Below are positions 34,967 to 44,313 of a stretch of DNA of 64,000 nt, piece after piece. The notes beneath the pieces were generated by a model. That model was not told where the DNA came from. It saw only the letters and a program-made list of their open reading frames with translations, and ran no database searches. The translations under genes were made by a program, and so were the position numbers. Source of the stretch: Halobellus captivus (lineage in GTDB: Archaea > Halobacteriota > Halobacteria > Halobacteriales > Haloferacaceae); contig NZ_VJXQ01000002.1 in NCBI RefSeq assembly GCF_007655485.1, positions 89,426-153,425 on the forward strand, read 5' to 3'. Each line of letters begins with the position of its first letter. Within the stretch, counting starts at the first letter, position 1.

Positions 34967-36259
34967 TTACACCAGCGATTCGTAGACGATACCGTCGCGT
35001 CTCGTCACAATCCGACGGCCGTCCACGACGACGGGCGTCGCCATCCCGTCGAATTCGGAACCGAGGTCGGCGAACTCGGGCCAGTCAGTGACGACGAGCG
35101 CCGCGTCGGCTCCGTCGAGCGCGGCGTCGGCCGAATCGGCGTACTCGATACCCGGGTACCGCTCCCGGAAGTTTTCGGTCGCGACGGGGTCGTAGCCGAC
35201 CACCTCCGCACCCGCGTCGAGCAGCGCGTCGACGAGCGGGATCGCTCGCGAGTTCCTGATGTCGTCCGTGCCGGGCTTGAACGCGAGGCCGAGCACCGCG
35301 ACGCGCGCGCCGTCCGGGTCGACGTGCTCGCGGAGTCTGCCGAGCAGTCGCACCGGCTGGCGGTCGTTCACCTCCACGGCGGCCTGAAGCATCGCGGGGT
35401 CGTAGCCGACGTCGCGAGCGGCGGCGATGATCGCGGCGACGTCCTTCGGGAAGCAGCTACCGCCCCAGCCGACGCCCGCGCCGAGGAACGACGAGCCGAT
35501 CCGGTGATCGAGGCCGATGGCGTCGAGCACCTCCGCGGAGTCGATGTCGTACTCCTTGCAGATGTTCGCGATATCGTTCGCCAGCGAGATCTTCGCCGCC
35601 AGAAAGCCGTTGTTGGCGTACTTGATCATCTCCGCCTCGGCGACGCCCGTCTCCACGACGGGGGGGTCGCCCGCCCGCGCGACGAGCGGATCGAACACGC
35701 CGCGGAGTAGGTCGCCCGCACGTTCGGTCTCGGAGCCGAGGACGACTTTGTCGGGTGCGAGGAAGTCCTCGACGGCGCTGCCCTCGCGGAGGAACTCGGG
35801 GTTCATTCCGATGTCGAGGTCCTCGCCGAGCGTCTTTCCCGACTCCTCGGTCAGAATGGGCGCGATCACCGCTTCGGTCGTCGTCGGGACGACTGTGCTC
35901 TTGGTCACGACGAGATGGTGGCCGTCCTTCTCGGCGAGCGTCGCACCGAGCGAGCGCGCTCCGGCCTTCATAATCGAGAGGTCAATGTGACCGTCGTCCT
36001 CCGAGGGCGTCGGGAGCGCGAGGAACGTCACGTCGGTGTCGCGGATCGCGGCGTAGTCGGTGGTCGCCCGCAATCGATCGCCCGCGTGCTCGGCGACGAG
36101 TTCGTCGAGGCCGGGTTCGTGAATCGGCGCGTCGCCGTCGTTGAGCGCCGCGACGATGTCCTCGTCGATGTCGACGTTGACCACGTCGTGACCGACTTCC
36201 GCGAAACACGCCGCGATCGTCGTGCCGACGTAGCCGCTGCCGACGATACTCAGTTGCAT
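34967..36259 (-). CDS. aglM: UDP-glucose/GDP-mannose family dehydrogenase
   Basis: From ATG 36259 the 430-residue enzyme has the NAD site SIVGSGYVGTTIA and NPEFLREGSA. The catalytic cysteine is in GVGWGGSCFPKD (about residue 260), and the C-terminal UDP-binding domain starts VAVLGLAFKPGTDDIRNS. It oxidises UDP-glucose (or a related sugar) twice with NAD to the uronic acid. In Haloferax the homologue AglM supplies glucuronic acid for S-layer N-glycosylation. It is divergent from a DUF368 gene by 97 bases. Confidence 0.88.
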   Translation of the reverse strand: MQLSIVGSGYVGTTIAACFAEVGHDVVNVDIDEDIVAALNDGDAPIHEPGLDELVAEHAGDRLRATTDYAAIRDTDVTFLALPTPSEDDGHIDLSIMKAGARSLGATLAEKDGHHLVVTKSTVVPTTTEAVIAPILTEESGKTLGEDLDIGMNPEFLREGSAVEDFLAPDKVVLGSETERAGDLLRGVFDPLVARAGDPPVVETGVAEAEMIKYANNGFLAAKISLANDIANICKEYDIDSAEVLDAIGLDHRIGSSFLGAGVGWGGSCFPKDVAAIIAAARDVGYDPAMLQAAVEVNDRQPVRLLGRLREHVDPDGARVAVLGLAFKPGTDDIRNSRAIPLVDALLDAGAEVVGYDPVATENFRERYPGIEYADSADAALDGADAALVVTDWPEFADLGSEFDGMATPVVVDGRRIVTRRDGIVYESLV

Positions 36260-36356
36260 ACCGCAATCGACGCCAGCCGTGGGTTTCAATTTTCGCGTCT
36301 CCTGGCGAACGGCCGAAAGCGAAAACCCGGAATAGTGGGCGGCCGAATCGGTGCCT

Positions 36357-37385
36357 ATGTCGAAAGATCGAGACGGGTCAGGCGGATCCGCGCGGCCCGC
36401 TCACGAGGCCCTGTCGACGGTGCGCTCGACCACCGGCTCGGCGTGGCTTATCGTCTATCTCAAAGGGCTCTGTATGGGCGCTGCCGACGCCGTCCCGGGG
36501 GTCTCGGGCGGCACGATCGCGCTCGTCACGGGGATCTACGAGCGGCTGATCGCGGCGATAACCGCCGTCTCGCTCAGCCGGATCGTCGACGTGCTCTTGG
36601 GTCCGCTTCCCAGCCGACGCGAAGACGCCGTCGACGCCCTCCGAGCGGTCGACGCCGGATTCCTGCTCGTGCTCGGGGCGGGCATCACCACGGCCATCGT
36701 GACGATCACCCGGGTCGTCCACGCCGGGATCCAGAGCCTCCCGGTCCTCACGTTCGGGTTCTTCTTCGGCCTCATCGCGGCCTCCGCGTGGGTGCTCTTC
36801 TCCGAGGTCGAGGTCGACACGCCCGCTCGTGCGACCGCGGCCGTCGGCGGCTTTCTCCTCGCGTTCCTCGTCTCGGGACGGGCGGCCGCGACCCTCGGTG
36901 ACGGCCTCGGTGTAACGGTCTTCGCCGGAGCGATCGCCGTCAGCGCGATGATTCTCCCGGGAATCTCGGGCTCGCTCCTGCTCATCATCCTCGGGCAGTA
37001 CGAGTATATGACCGGAACGCTGTCCGCGTTCGTCGACGCGCTCTTGGCGCTCGTGACTGGCGGTCCGATCGAACCCCTGCGCGAACACGGCGTCGTCGTG
37101 ATCGCGTTCGTCTCCGGAGCATTCGTCGGGTTGTTCACCGTCGCGCACGCGGTTCGGTGGGCGCTCGATCGCGCGAGAGAGGCGACGCTCGCGTTCCTCG
37201 TGGCGCTGATCGTGGGCGCGCTCCGCGCACCGATCGTCCGGACGGGCGATCAACTGGCTGGGCTCGGCCGGACGTGGACGCCGACTGCGGTCGCCGTGTT
37301 CGCCGCTGCCGCCGTGGTCGGTGCCCTCCTGGTCTGGCTCCTGGACCGCTACACCGGAATGGCAGACATCGACGCCGAGGCGTGA
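36357..37385 (+). CDS. DUF368 family membrane protein (PopT-like)
   Basis: The 342-residue protein has about nine or ten hydrophobic helices and the DUF368 repeats LKGLCMGAADAVPGVSGGTIAL (residues 35-56) and ILPGISGSLLLIILGQYEYM (about 199-218). Each has the GxSG core of the family. Bacterial PopT of this family flips undecaprenyl phosphate back to the cytoplasm. Archaea use dolichyl phosphate, so a lipid-carrier recycling role is plausible but untested. The ATG at 36357 is chosen over a GTG at 36351. Confidence 0.88.
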   Translation: MSKDRDGSGGSARPAHEALSTVRSTTGSAWLIVYLKGLCMGAADAVPGVSGGTIALVTGIYERLIAAITAVSLSRIVDVLLGPLPSRREDAVDALRAVDAGFLLVLGAGITTAIVTITRVVHAGIQSLPVLTFGFFFGLIAASAWVLFSEVEVDTPARATAAVGGFLLAFLVSGRAAATLGDGLGVTVFAGAIAVSAMILPGISGSLLLIILGQYEYMTGTLSAFVDALLALVTGGPIEPLREHGVVVIAFVSGAFVGLFTVAHAVRWALDRAREATLAFLVALIVGALRAPIVRTGDQLAGLGRTWTPTAVAVFAAAAVVGALLVWLLDRYTGMADIDAEA

Positions 37386-37722
37386 TACGACCGGTTGTGA
37401 CTTTTTAACGGAGACCGCTGCTCCCCCACAGCAATCTCGGGTGAGAGACTACAATCAACCGCATAAGCGTCGGAAACGCGACGGCTCGGAGTGGTCGAGC
37501 CACGAACGCAACGAGACGAAACCTGCGGGACGAACGCAGGCGTTCCGACCGCGTCGGCGGTCGAGTCCAGCGCGCCGATCCGAATTCCCTCGGAAGCGGC
37601 AGCTGACAACGCGGCGGAAGACAACTCAGTGAAGCCGGAGTTCAGCGATACGCCGACGGACTGCCACTCGACCGCGGGAGGCTCAGTCGCCAGTATCGCC
37701 GAGAGCGTTCGGTTCCGAATAA
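37386..37722. other. Unassigned coding-like spacer
   Basis: This 337-base gap has no gene with a sensible start. One plus-strand frame near 37490-37720 reads VEPRTQRDETCGTNAGVPTA and resembles, by memory only, the poorly conserved tail of haloarchaeal IS1341-type TnpB proteins, so a fossil insertion end is possible. A CGACCGC/GCGGTCG hairpin lies at about 37543-37560. Confidence 0.3.
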
Positions 37723-37872
37723 TCACTCCCGTGGGACGGCGATGTTCTGTAGCGAATCGCTGCCGCAGCGGTCACAACGCCCGCCGCTTTCGCCGCGGGC
37801 ACCACAGGATCGACACTCGTAACGGCTCGTATCCCGGCGGTATGGATCGACTGTTCCGTTGTATATCACCAT
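37723..37872 (-). CDS. 49-residue zinc-ribbon protein
   Basis: Read from ATG 37872, a 50-codon frame contains YECRSCGARGESGGRCDRCG, with two C-x-x-C knuckles (Cys 20, 23, 33, 36), followed by SDSLQNIAVPRE and TGA at 37723. Four cysteines in this spacing form a rubredoxin-like zinc ribbon, a type common among tiny haloarchaeal proteins. The upstream DNA is AT-rich with an inverted repeat CCGTTC/GAACGG at 37902-37917. Function unknown; possible roles are in protein or nucleic-acid binding. Confidence 0.72.
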   Translation of the reverse strand: MVIYNGTVDPYRRDTSRYECRSCGARGESGGRCDRCGSDSLQNIAVPRE

Positions 37873-37982
37873 ACGTGCCACCTGCTCTCAAGCGGGGATA
37901 ACCGTTCCCCTGAACGGAAATAATGGGATACGATAGTGTATAATCACCTAATATATGGAAACACACTACACAAAATTTTCAG
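37873..37982. promoter_or_regulatory. AT-rich control region upstream of the zinc-ribbon gene
   Basis: The gap holds CCGTTC-CCCT-GAACGG (37902-37917), a perfect 6-bp palindrome about 30 bases upstream of the zinc-ribbon start, and TA-rich elements (37935-37960). The palindrome could be an operator. Confidence 0.35.
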
Positions 37983-38537
37983 CTACCGCGTGCATATATG
38001 AACGAATGTCTCCTCCCGCGTTACCCCCTGACTAGTCGTAAACCCAACCCCTTCGAGGGCGTCGACGGCGTCGCCGAGGCCGAACCGTTCGTCTGTCGGC
38101 GGTCCGTCGGCACCGGAACCGGACTTCGACCAATCCAGGGTGACGACCCGCCCGCCGGGACGGATCACGCGGGCGAGCTCTTCGAACGCCTCCTCGGAGG
38201 CGAACTCGTGGAACGTCATCGTCGAGAAGGCGGCGTCGAGTTCGTCGTCCTCGAGCGGGAGCGAAGAGGCCTCGGCAGTCACGAATTCGATATTTTCGGG
38301 CGCGCCCTTCTCTCGGTAGTGGTCGTGCATCTCCGGCTGGACGTCGACCGCGTAGACCCGTTTGACGAGGGGTGCGACCTCGTCGGTGTAAAACCCGGTT
38401 CCGCTGCCCACGTCGGCGACGACGTCCTCTCGACCGGGGTCCAGCGCACCGAGCAGTTCCTCACGAGAGCAGAAGCGATACCGGCCTGCGTCTTCCAGCG
38501 CGTCCGCGCGTTCGATGTCGAAGGTGTGAAAACCCAT
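37983..38537 (-). CDS. Class I SAM-dependent methyltransferase
   Basis: The 184-residue single-domain protein has the SAM site VADVGSGTGFYTDEV (residues 40-54), then VYAVDVQPEMHDHYRE (acidic residue for ribose) and DDELDAAFSTMTFHEF (motif IV area). It ends with the ARVIRPGGRVVTLDW strand. This is the methyltransferase-11 layout; small-molecule targets are usual, and none is indicated here. It is divergent from the HEWD gene and has its own start ATG. Confidence 0.85.
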   Translation of the reverse strand: MGFHTFDIERADALEDAGRYRFCSREELLGALDPGREDVVADVGSGTGFYTDEVAPLVKRVYAVDVQPEMHDHYREKGAPENIEFVTAEASSLPLEDDELDAAFSTMTFHEFASEEAFEELARVIRPGGRVVTLDWSKSGSGADGPPTDERFGLGDAVDALEGVGFTTSQGVTREETFVHICTR

Positions 38538-38693
38538 ACGCCGATCTACGGGTCACTGTGACCTAAAGGTACCACCGGCTCCACCCCCGCCCAGAGCCGA
38601 GCTTCGACCGCTACGTTCGGAAGAAAACGCTGAGACCGCCACGCTGCCGCGGCAGTCAAGGTTAACCGGGTCGGTCCCGACTAACGGGACGAG

Positions 38694-38897
38694 ATGGTAC
38701 CGACACTCCGATTCCCGACTGAACGGACCTGTGAGCGCTGCGGTCGCACCGAAGTCTGGGCGGACGACGTCGGATCGTGGCGTCTCGCGACCGACGACGC
38801 CGACAGCGCGCGCGCCGTCGGCAGCCCCTACTGCATCCACGAGTGGGATATCAACGGGACGTTCGTCCCGTTCGAGCGCGAGGGTCTCGAAGCCTGA
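38694..38897 (+). CDS. HEWD family protein
   Basis: The 67-residue protein has CERCGRTEVW near the start (C-x-x-C) and then YCIHEWDINGTFVPFE, the HEWD motif that names this haloarchaeal family. Two further residues (Cys and His in YCIH) could complete a zinc site. The function is unknown. It is convergent with the phosphoglycolate phosphatase gene, 22 bases from its stop. Confidence 0.85.
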   Translation: MVPTLRFPTERTCERCGRTEVWADDVGSWRLATDDADSARAVGSPYCIHEWDINGTFVPFEREGLEA

Positions 38898-38919
38898 TTC
38901 GGCACCGGAGACCGAGATC

Positions 38920-39600
38920 CTACGCTTCGGCGATCGATTCGAGCGCCGAAATCGTGCCGTCGAAGTACGACTCCTCGAGGACGATGTCGGCCGCCTCGCG
39001 CGCGGCGGCGTCGGCGTTCGCGACCGCGAAGGACCGACCGGCCACCCCGAACGTCGAGACGTCGTTCTCGCTGTCGCCGACGGCGACGAAATCCGACGGA
39101 TCGTAGCCGAGGGCCTCGGCGACGGCCTTCAGCCCCGTCCCTTTCTCGACGCCGGGCGTCTTCACGTGATAGGCGTAGCCGGTGTCGAAGACGTCGAGGT
39201 CGAACTCGGCGGCGACCGATCGAAGCAGTTCCTCGTCAGCGTCGAGGTTGACCGCGACCTCGGTCCGCCGCCACTCGTTGATGGCGTCGAACCCCCCCCA
39301 GCCGAGGTCGCCGCCTCGCTCGACGAATGCGTCGGCAGCGGCCCGTGCGCGCTCTCTATCCCCCTGGTAGGAGACGGCTCCGTCGGCGAGGACGACGCCC
39401 CCGTTCTCGGCGATCACCGTCTGTTCGAGCCCGAGATAGTGCGAGAGGCTCACGGGATACGGGAACGCTTTGCCCGTGGCGAGGACGACCGGGGCGTCCC
39501 ACGCCGGGAGGTAATTGAATGTGCGAGGATCGAGACGGCCCGTTCCGTCCGTGAGCGTTCCGTCGATATCGAGCGCCAGCGGCGGGGCGTCGGCAGTCAT
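38920..39600 (-). CDS. Phosphoglycolate phosphatase, archaeal HAD-IIB type
   Basis: From ATG 39600 the 226-residue enzyme has the HAD nucleophile DIDGTLTD (residues 10-17), the second motif VVLATGKAF, the lysine in VEKGTGLKAV and the acidic motif VAVGDSENDVS. A C2-type cap lies between motifs II and III (about 80-155). Archaeal homologues remove phosphate from 2-phosphoglycolate, but other small phosphate esters are possible. It is cytoplasmic and divergent from glpA, 164 bases away. Confidence 0.9.
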   Translation of the reverse strand: MTADAPPLALDIDGTLTDGTGRLDPRTFNYLPAWDAPVVLATGKAFPYPVSLSHYLGLEQTVIAENGGVVLADGAVSYQGDRERARAAADAFVERGGDLGWGGFDAINEWRRTEVAVNLDADEELLRSVAAEFDLDVFDTGYAYHVKTPGVEKGTGLKAVAEALGYDPSDFVAVGDSENDVSTFGVAGRSFAVANADAAAREAADIVLEESYFDGTISALESIAEA

Positions 39601-39764
39601 AGCCCGGCTTGGCGTCGGGCGAACAAAGACCCTCCGTTCGGAGGAGGCAGCCATCAACCGCCGGGAGGAGGCGGCCGCCACCCGGCTGAGGCAGACCGAT
39701 TACATTCTGACCGGTGCCTGCAGACGCTACAGTAAAGTATGTGCTACCCAACTGCGAACTGTGA

Positions 39765-41603
39765 ATGAGTGATACGCCGAGCGCCCTCGTCCTCGGCGGG
39801 GGTTCGACCGGATGCGGCATCGCGCGGGACCTCGCGATGCGCGGTGTCGACGTCACGCTCGTCGAGAAGGGTAACCTGACCCACGGGACGACCGGGCGGA
39901 TGCACGGACTCCTCCACAGCGGCGGCCGCTATGCCGTCTCCGACCGGGCCTCCGCCGAGGAGTGCATCGAGGAAAACCGCGTCCTCCGGCGGATTGCGAG
40001 CCACTGCGTCGAGATGACTGGCGGGCTGTTCGTCCAGCGTCCCGAGGACGACGACGAGTACTTCGAGGAGAAGCTACGGGGGTGCCGCGAGTGCGGCATC
40101 CCCGCGGAAGTGCTCACCGCCGAGGAGGCCCGCGAGATCGAGCCGTATCTCGCGGACGACATCGAGCGCGCGATCCGCGTGCCCGACGGAGCCGTCGATC
40201 CGTTCCGGCTCTGCGTGGCCAACGCCGCCGACGCGATCCAGCGCGGGGCGCGCGTGGAGACGCACGCCGAGGTGACTGACGTGCTCATCGAGGACGGGGA
40301 AGTCGTCGGCGTCGAGGTCGAACACGCCTCCGGCGGCGGCTCCGAAGCGGGGTTCGGCTCGTTCGTTCACGGCGAGCCCGGAGAAACCGAGGAGCTGTAC
40401 GCGGACTACGTCGTCAACGCGACCGGCGCGTGGGCCGGAGAGATCGGCGAGATGGCCGATGTCGAAGTCGCCGTCCGTCCCTCGAAGGGCGTGATGACGA
40501 TTATGAACGTCCGCCAAGTCGACACCGTCATCAACCGCTGCCGACCGAAGGGCGACGCCGACATCGTCGTCCCGCACGAGACTACCTGCATCCTCGGGAC
40601 GACCGACGAGGAGGTCGACGATCCCGAAGCGTACCCCGAGGAGGGTTGGGAGGTCGATCTCATGATCGACACGCTCTCGGAACTCGTGCCGATGCTTTCT
40701 GAAGCCAGGACGATCCGCTCGTTCTGGGGCGTTCGCCCGCTCTATGAGCCCCCGGAAGTCGGCAGCGAGGACCCCACGGACATCACACGCGATTTCTTCT
40801 TACTCGATCACGACGAGCGCGACGGCCTCCCCGGGATGGCCTCTATCGTCGGCGGGAAGCTCACGACGTATCGGATGATGGCCGAGGACATCGCCGATCA
40901 CGTGTGTGAGAAACTCGGCGTCGACGTCGAGTGCCGCACGGCCGCGGAGCCGCTTCCCGGCTCCGAGGACTTTTCCGTGCTGCGGGAGTGGATGGACGAG
41001 TTCGGCCTCCGCTCGCCGATCGGTCGCCGCAGCGCAGAGCGACTCGGCTCGCGGACGGACGAGGTCCTCGGCGAGTGGGACGGTCCAAACCCGACGGTCT
41101 GCGAGTGCGAGGCCGTCACCCGCGCGGAGATCCACGACGCGATCTCGCAGTCGGGCACGGATCTCAACGCTGTCAGAATCCGCACGCGCGCGTCGATGGG
41201 AAACTGCCAGGGCGCGTTCTGCTGTCACCGGATGGCGAACGAGCTGACGCCCGAGCACGACGAAGCCACCGCCCGCGACGCGCTCGATGAGTTGTACCAG
41301 GAGCGCTGGAAGGGCGAACGCCACGCGCTGTGGGGCGAACAGCTCTCGCAGGCGATGCTGAAACACCACCTTCACGCGACGACGATGAACCGCGACGGCG
41401 ATCCCGCCGCGACAGGCGACGAGGTCGATTTCGGAGCCTTTGATTCGGGGGCGGAACGATCCGAAGCCGTCCCCGACGGCGGTCCGCGGACGCGAACCGA
41501 CGGTCGACGACGGGCAGGAAACCACGATCGAACCGAGGGCCGACGACAGAGAGAAGGACCGAAACGAACCCACAACCGGGGGGCGGCTGATGGCAATTCG
41601 TGA
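39765..41603 (+). CDS. glpA: Anaerobic-type glycerol-3-phosphate dehydrogenase subunit A
   Basis: The 612-residue flavoprotein begins with the FAD site [21 protein letters not shown]. It has [16 protein letters not shown] and a DAO-family core, and near residue 450 a BFD-like [2Fe-2S] domain ([15 protein letters not shown], then [12 protein letters not shown]). The last 75 residues are disordered and charged. It oxidises glycerol 3-phosphate to dihydroxyacetone phosphate and passes electrons on to GlpB/GlpC. A TATA-like AGTAAAGTATG lies about 30 bases upstream, so it leads the operon. Confidence 0.95.
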   Translation: MSDTPSALVLGGGSTGCGIARDLAMRGVDVTLVEKGNLTHGTTGRMHGLLHSGGRYAVSDRASAEECIEENRVLRRIASHCVEMTGGLFVQRPEDDDEYFEEKLRGCRECGIPAEVLTAEEAREIEPYLADDIERAIRVPDGAVDPFRLCVANAADAIQRGARVETHAEVTDVLIEDGEVVGVEVEHASGGGSEAGFGSFVHGEPGETEELYADYVVNATGAWAGEIGEMADVEVAVRPSKGVMTIMNVRQVDTVINRCRPKGDADIVVPHETTCILGTTDEEVDDPEAYPEEGWEVDLMIDTLSELVPMLSEARTIRSFWGVRPLYEPPEVGSEDPTDITRDFFLLDHDERDGLPGMASIVGGKLTTYRMMAEDIADHVCEKLGVDVECRTAAEPLPGSEDFSVLREWMDEFGLRSPIGRRSAERLGSRTDEVLGEWDGPNPTVCECEAVTRAEIHDAISQSGTDLNAVRIRTRASMGNCQGAFCCHRMANELTPEHDEATARDALDELYQERWKGERHALWGEQLSQAMLKHHLHATTMNRDGDPAATGDEVDFGAFDSGAERSEAVPDGGPRTRTDGRRRAGNHDRTEGRRQREGPKRTHNRGAADGNS

Positions 41604-42846
41604 GGACGTCCTGGTCGTCGGCGGCGGCATCGCCGGTGTCACTGCCGCGCTCGCTGCGGCCGAGTCGGGGGCACAGGTTCGCCTGCTCTCGCACAAGAAG
41701 AGCACGCTCCGGCAGGCTAGCGGCCTCATCGACGTGCTCGGAGCCATCGGCGGAGTGGCACCGATCGCGGATCCGTTTGCGGCCGTCGACGACCTGCCCG
41801 ACGGCCACCCCTACCGGGTCGTCGGCGCTGACGCGATCCGCGACGGTCTCGACCTCTTCGACGGCGCGGTCGGCGACGCCTACGCCGGAGCACACACCGA
41901 TCGAAACGCGCTCGTGCTCACTCACGGTGGGACGATCAAGCCGACCGCGCGGTATCCGAAATCGGTCGCGCCCGGGCTCGCCAGCGTCGAGAAGCGGACG
42001 CTCCTCGTCGGCTTCGCGGGGCTGACCGACTTCGACGCGCCGACGGCCGCGGCGCACCTCGGAGCGGCGGGCGTCCCCTTCGATATCGACGGCGCGACCG
42101 TCCCGTTCCCCGTGGAGTTCCGCGACGACGCGCTGACGACTCGGTTCGCGAAGGCGCTCGACGGAGACGAATCGAACGCGCGAACGCGGCTCGTCGAGGC
42201 CGTCGCCGAGGAACTCGACGGCCACGAGCGGGTCGGCTTCCCGGCGATGCTCGGCGACCAGAACGAAAGTACGGTCCGCGCGGAACTGGAAGACAGACTC
42301 GGGGCGGCCGTCTTCGAGATCCCCACCGGGCCCCCGAGTCTGCTCGGTCTGCGGCTCGAAGATCTGCTGTACGACGCGCTCGACGAGGCCGGAGTCCGGA
42401 TCTCCTCGGGAAATCCCGCCGTCAGCTACGAGGCCAGCGACAGGCGAATCGACGCGGTCCTCGTCGATCAGCGGGGACGTGAAGTCCCCTACGGAGCCGA
42501 GGAATTCGTCCTCGCTACGGGCGGCCTCGTCGGTAAGGGGATCGACTCCGATCGCGAGTCGGTCACGGAGCCGATCTTCGGTTGTCACATTCCACACCCC
42601 GCGGACCGTTACGAGTGGTCCGAGCGGGAGGCGTTCGGCGCGCACGCGTTCGCCCGGTTCGGAGTCGTCCCGGACGGCGACCTGCGACCGGTCGACGAAT
42701 CCGGCGGGAACGAGTTCGAGAACCTTCGGGCCGCCGGTGGCGTTCTCGGCGGTGCCGACACGGCCCGCGAGAAATCCGCCGCGGGCGTCTCGCTGGCGAC
42801 GGGCGCGTACGCGGGACGCCGCGCGGGCGAGGAGGCGACGCAATGA
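41590..42846 (+). CDS. glpB: Anaerobic-type glycerol-3-phosphate dehydrogenase subunit B
   Basis: From ATG 41590, overlapping glpA by 14 bases, the 418-residue protein starts with the FAD motif [19 protein letters not shown]. It continues with [12 protein letters not shown] and [19 protein letters not shown], and ends with [15 protein letters not shown]. GlpB is the membrane-facing flavin subunit that relays electrons from GlpA to GlpC. The tight overlap implies translational coupling. In haloarchaea this complex is the glycerol-use dehydrogenase, even in aerobic cells. Confidence 0.92.
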   Translation: MAIREDVLVVGGGIAGVTAALAAAESGAQVRLLSHKKSTLRQASGLIDVLGAIGGVAPIADPFAAVDDLPDGHPYRVVGADAIRDGLDLFDGAVGDAYAGAHTDRNALVLTHGGTIKPTARYPKSVAPGLASVEKRTLLVGFAGLTDFDAPTAAAHLGAAGVPFDIDGATVPFPVEFRDDALTTRFAKALDGDESNARTRLVEAVAEELDGHERVGFPAMLGDQNESTVRAELEDRLGAAVFEIPTGPPSLLGLRLEDLLYDALDEAGVRISSGNPAVSYEASDRRIDAVLVDQRGREVPYGAEEFVLATGGLVGKGIDSDRESVTEPIFGCHIPHPADRYEWSEREAFGAHAFARFGVVPDGDLRPVDESGGNEFENLRAAGGVLGGADTAREKSAAGVSLATGAYAGRRAGEEATQ

Positions 42847-42886
42847 CGAGTACGAAAACGACACGCACGCAGGAGATCACTAGTAG

Positions 42887-44263
42887 ATGAGCGACGCAGA
42901 GAACTCTCCCCCGACGGAACCGACAGAACGACGCGCACAGCCCGGTGAATCCAGTTTCGACTCGGCGTTCGAACCGGTCTCGGTCTTCGGCGACGAGTCG
43001 ACGATGGACCTTCGACCGGGCGCGGACAACTGTTATAAGTGCTCGGTCTGCGACACCACCTGTCCGGTCGCGGCGGTCGACGACGACTTCCCCGGACCGA
43101 AGTTCCAGGGCCCCGAGCAGTGGCGGCTCAAGCGCAAGGAGGGCTCGGAGATCGACGACTCGATCATGTCTTGCTCGAACTGTATGCGCTGTGACGACGC
43201 CTGTCCGTCGAGTGTGCCGCTCTCGCAGATGCACAACACCGCCAGAGGCGAGTACGTGGACGAGCAGATGGACACGCTGTCGATCGAGTACCTCAGAAAC
43301 CGGATCCTCGCGAACTACCGCACGTCGGCGTGGATCGCGAGTAAGGTCCCGCGGATCGCGAACTTCGCGATGAACTTCGGCCCGGGGCGCTGGCTGATGG
43401 AGAAGGCGATGGGCGTCACGAACGAGCGGGAGTTCCCCGCGTTCGCGACGCAGACGTTCCGCGCCTGGTGGGGCGAGCGCGGCGGTGCGGACGCCTCTCG
43501 ACAGAACGCGCGCGAGGCCCGCGAACGCCGCGGCGACCCCGTCGACGCCGAAAAGAAAGTCGCGTACTTCCACGGCTGTTACTCGAACTACAACACCCCG
43601 GAGGTCGCGAAGGCGCTCGTCCGCGTCTTCGAGTCGTTCGGCTACGAGATCGTCGCCCCCGAACAGCGCTGTTCCGGCACGCCGATGTTCGCGAACGGGA
43701 TGCTCGCGGACGCCGAGCGGGCGGCGGAAGTGAACGTCTCCTCGTTTTCCGATCTGGTCGAGCAGGGCTACGACGCGGTCGCCTCCTGTACCTCCTGTTC
43801 GATGGCGATCAAACAGGAGTACCCGGAACTCTTCGATATCGACGGCATCGACGACGTCGCCGCCAACACCTTCGAGGCCCTCGAATACCTCCGCATCCAG
43901 GAGGATCTCGAAGCCGAAATCGCAGAGGCGAGCGTCGACGAGCAGTCGTTCGCGTACCACGCGCCGTGTCACGCGAGGAACCAGGGCCTCGACAGGCAGG
44001 CGCTCGAACTGTTCCGCGGCCTCGACGGCGTGGCCGTCGAGGACGTCGGCGACTCCTGTTCAGGGATTTCGGGAACCTACGGCTGGAAGGCGGAGAAGTA
44101 CGAGACCTCGATGAAGATCGGCGAGGATATGTTCGAGCATATGCACGACGCCGCGGGCGACGTCGGAATGACGGAGTGCCCCACGTGCGCGATGCAGATG
44201 GAGCACGGCACGGGCTACGAGATTAAGCACCCGCTGCAACTGCTCGAAGAAGCGCTCTGCTGA
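42887..44263 (+). CDS. glpC: Anaerobic-type glycerol-3-phosphate dehydrogenase subunit C
   Basis: The 458-residue iron-sulfur protein has two [4Fe-4S] motifs (CYKCSVCDTTCP at residues 49-60, and CSNCMRCDDACP at about 96-107). Two cysteine-rich CCG domains follow (CSGTPMFANGML with SCTSCS, and HAPCHARNQG with GDSCSGISG and CPTCAMQ). These are heme or quinone-linked electron-relay domains. GlpC anchors the complex to the membrane and hands electrons to the quinone. It ends the operon, 40 bases after glpB. An acidic tail of about 45 residues precedes the clusters. Confidence 0.94.
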   Translation: MSDAENSPPTEPTERRAQPGESSFDSAFEPVSVFGDESTMDLRPGADNCYKCSVCDTTCPVAAVDDDFPGPKFQGPEQWRLKRKEGSEIDDSIMSCSNCMRCDDACPSSVPLSQMHNTARGEYVDEQMDTLSIEYLRNRILANYRTSAWIASKVPRIANFAMNFGPGRWLMEKAMGVTNEREFPAFATQTFRAWWGERGGADASRQNAREARERRGDPVDAEKKVAYFHGCYSNYNTPEVAKALVRVFESFGYEIVAPEQRCSGTPMFANGMLADAERAAEVNVSSFSDLVEQGYDAVASCTSCSMAIKQEYPELFDIDGIDDVAANTFEALEYLRIQEDLEAEIAEASVDEQSFAYHAPCHARNQGLDRQALELFRGLDGVAVEDVGDSCSGISGTYGWKAEKYETSMKIGEDMFEHMHDAAGDVGMTECPTCAMQMEHGTGYEIKHPLQLLEEALC

Positions 44264-44313
44264 TCCGGAATTCACCAACCGCCTGACGAAGACGCGAGGA
44301 ACGATGTATCCCC

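Noticed and set aside
34904..34990. Coiled-coil small protein on the plus strand
   Set aside because: The heptad look comes from a 42-base duplication overlapping the end of the UDP-sugar dehydrogenase gene, and the frame continues as a shadow.
37491..37901. 136-residue plus-strand protein
   Set aside because: It lies over the zinc-ribbon gene on the opposite strand and has no domain or acidic composition; only the 5' part is kept as a possible fossil frame.
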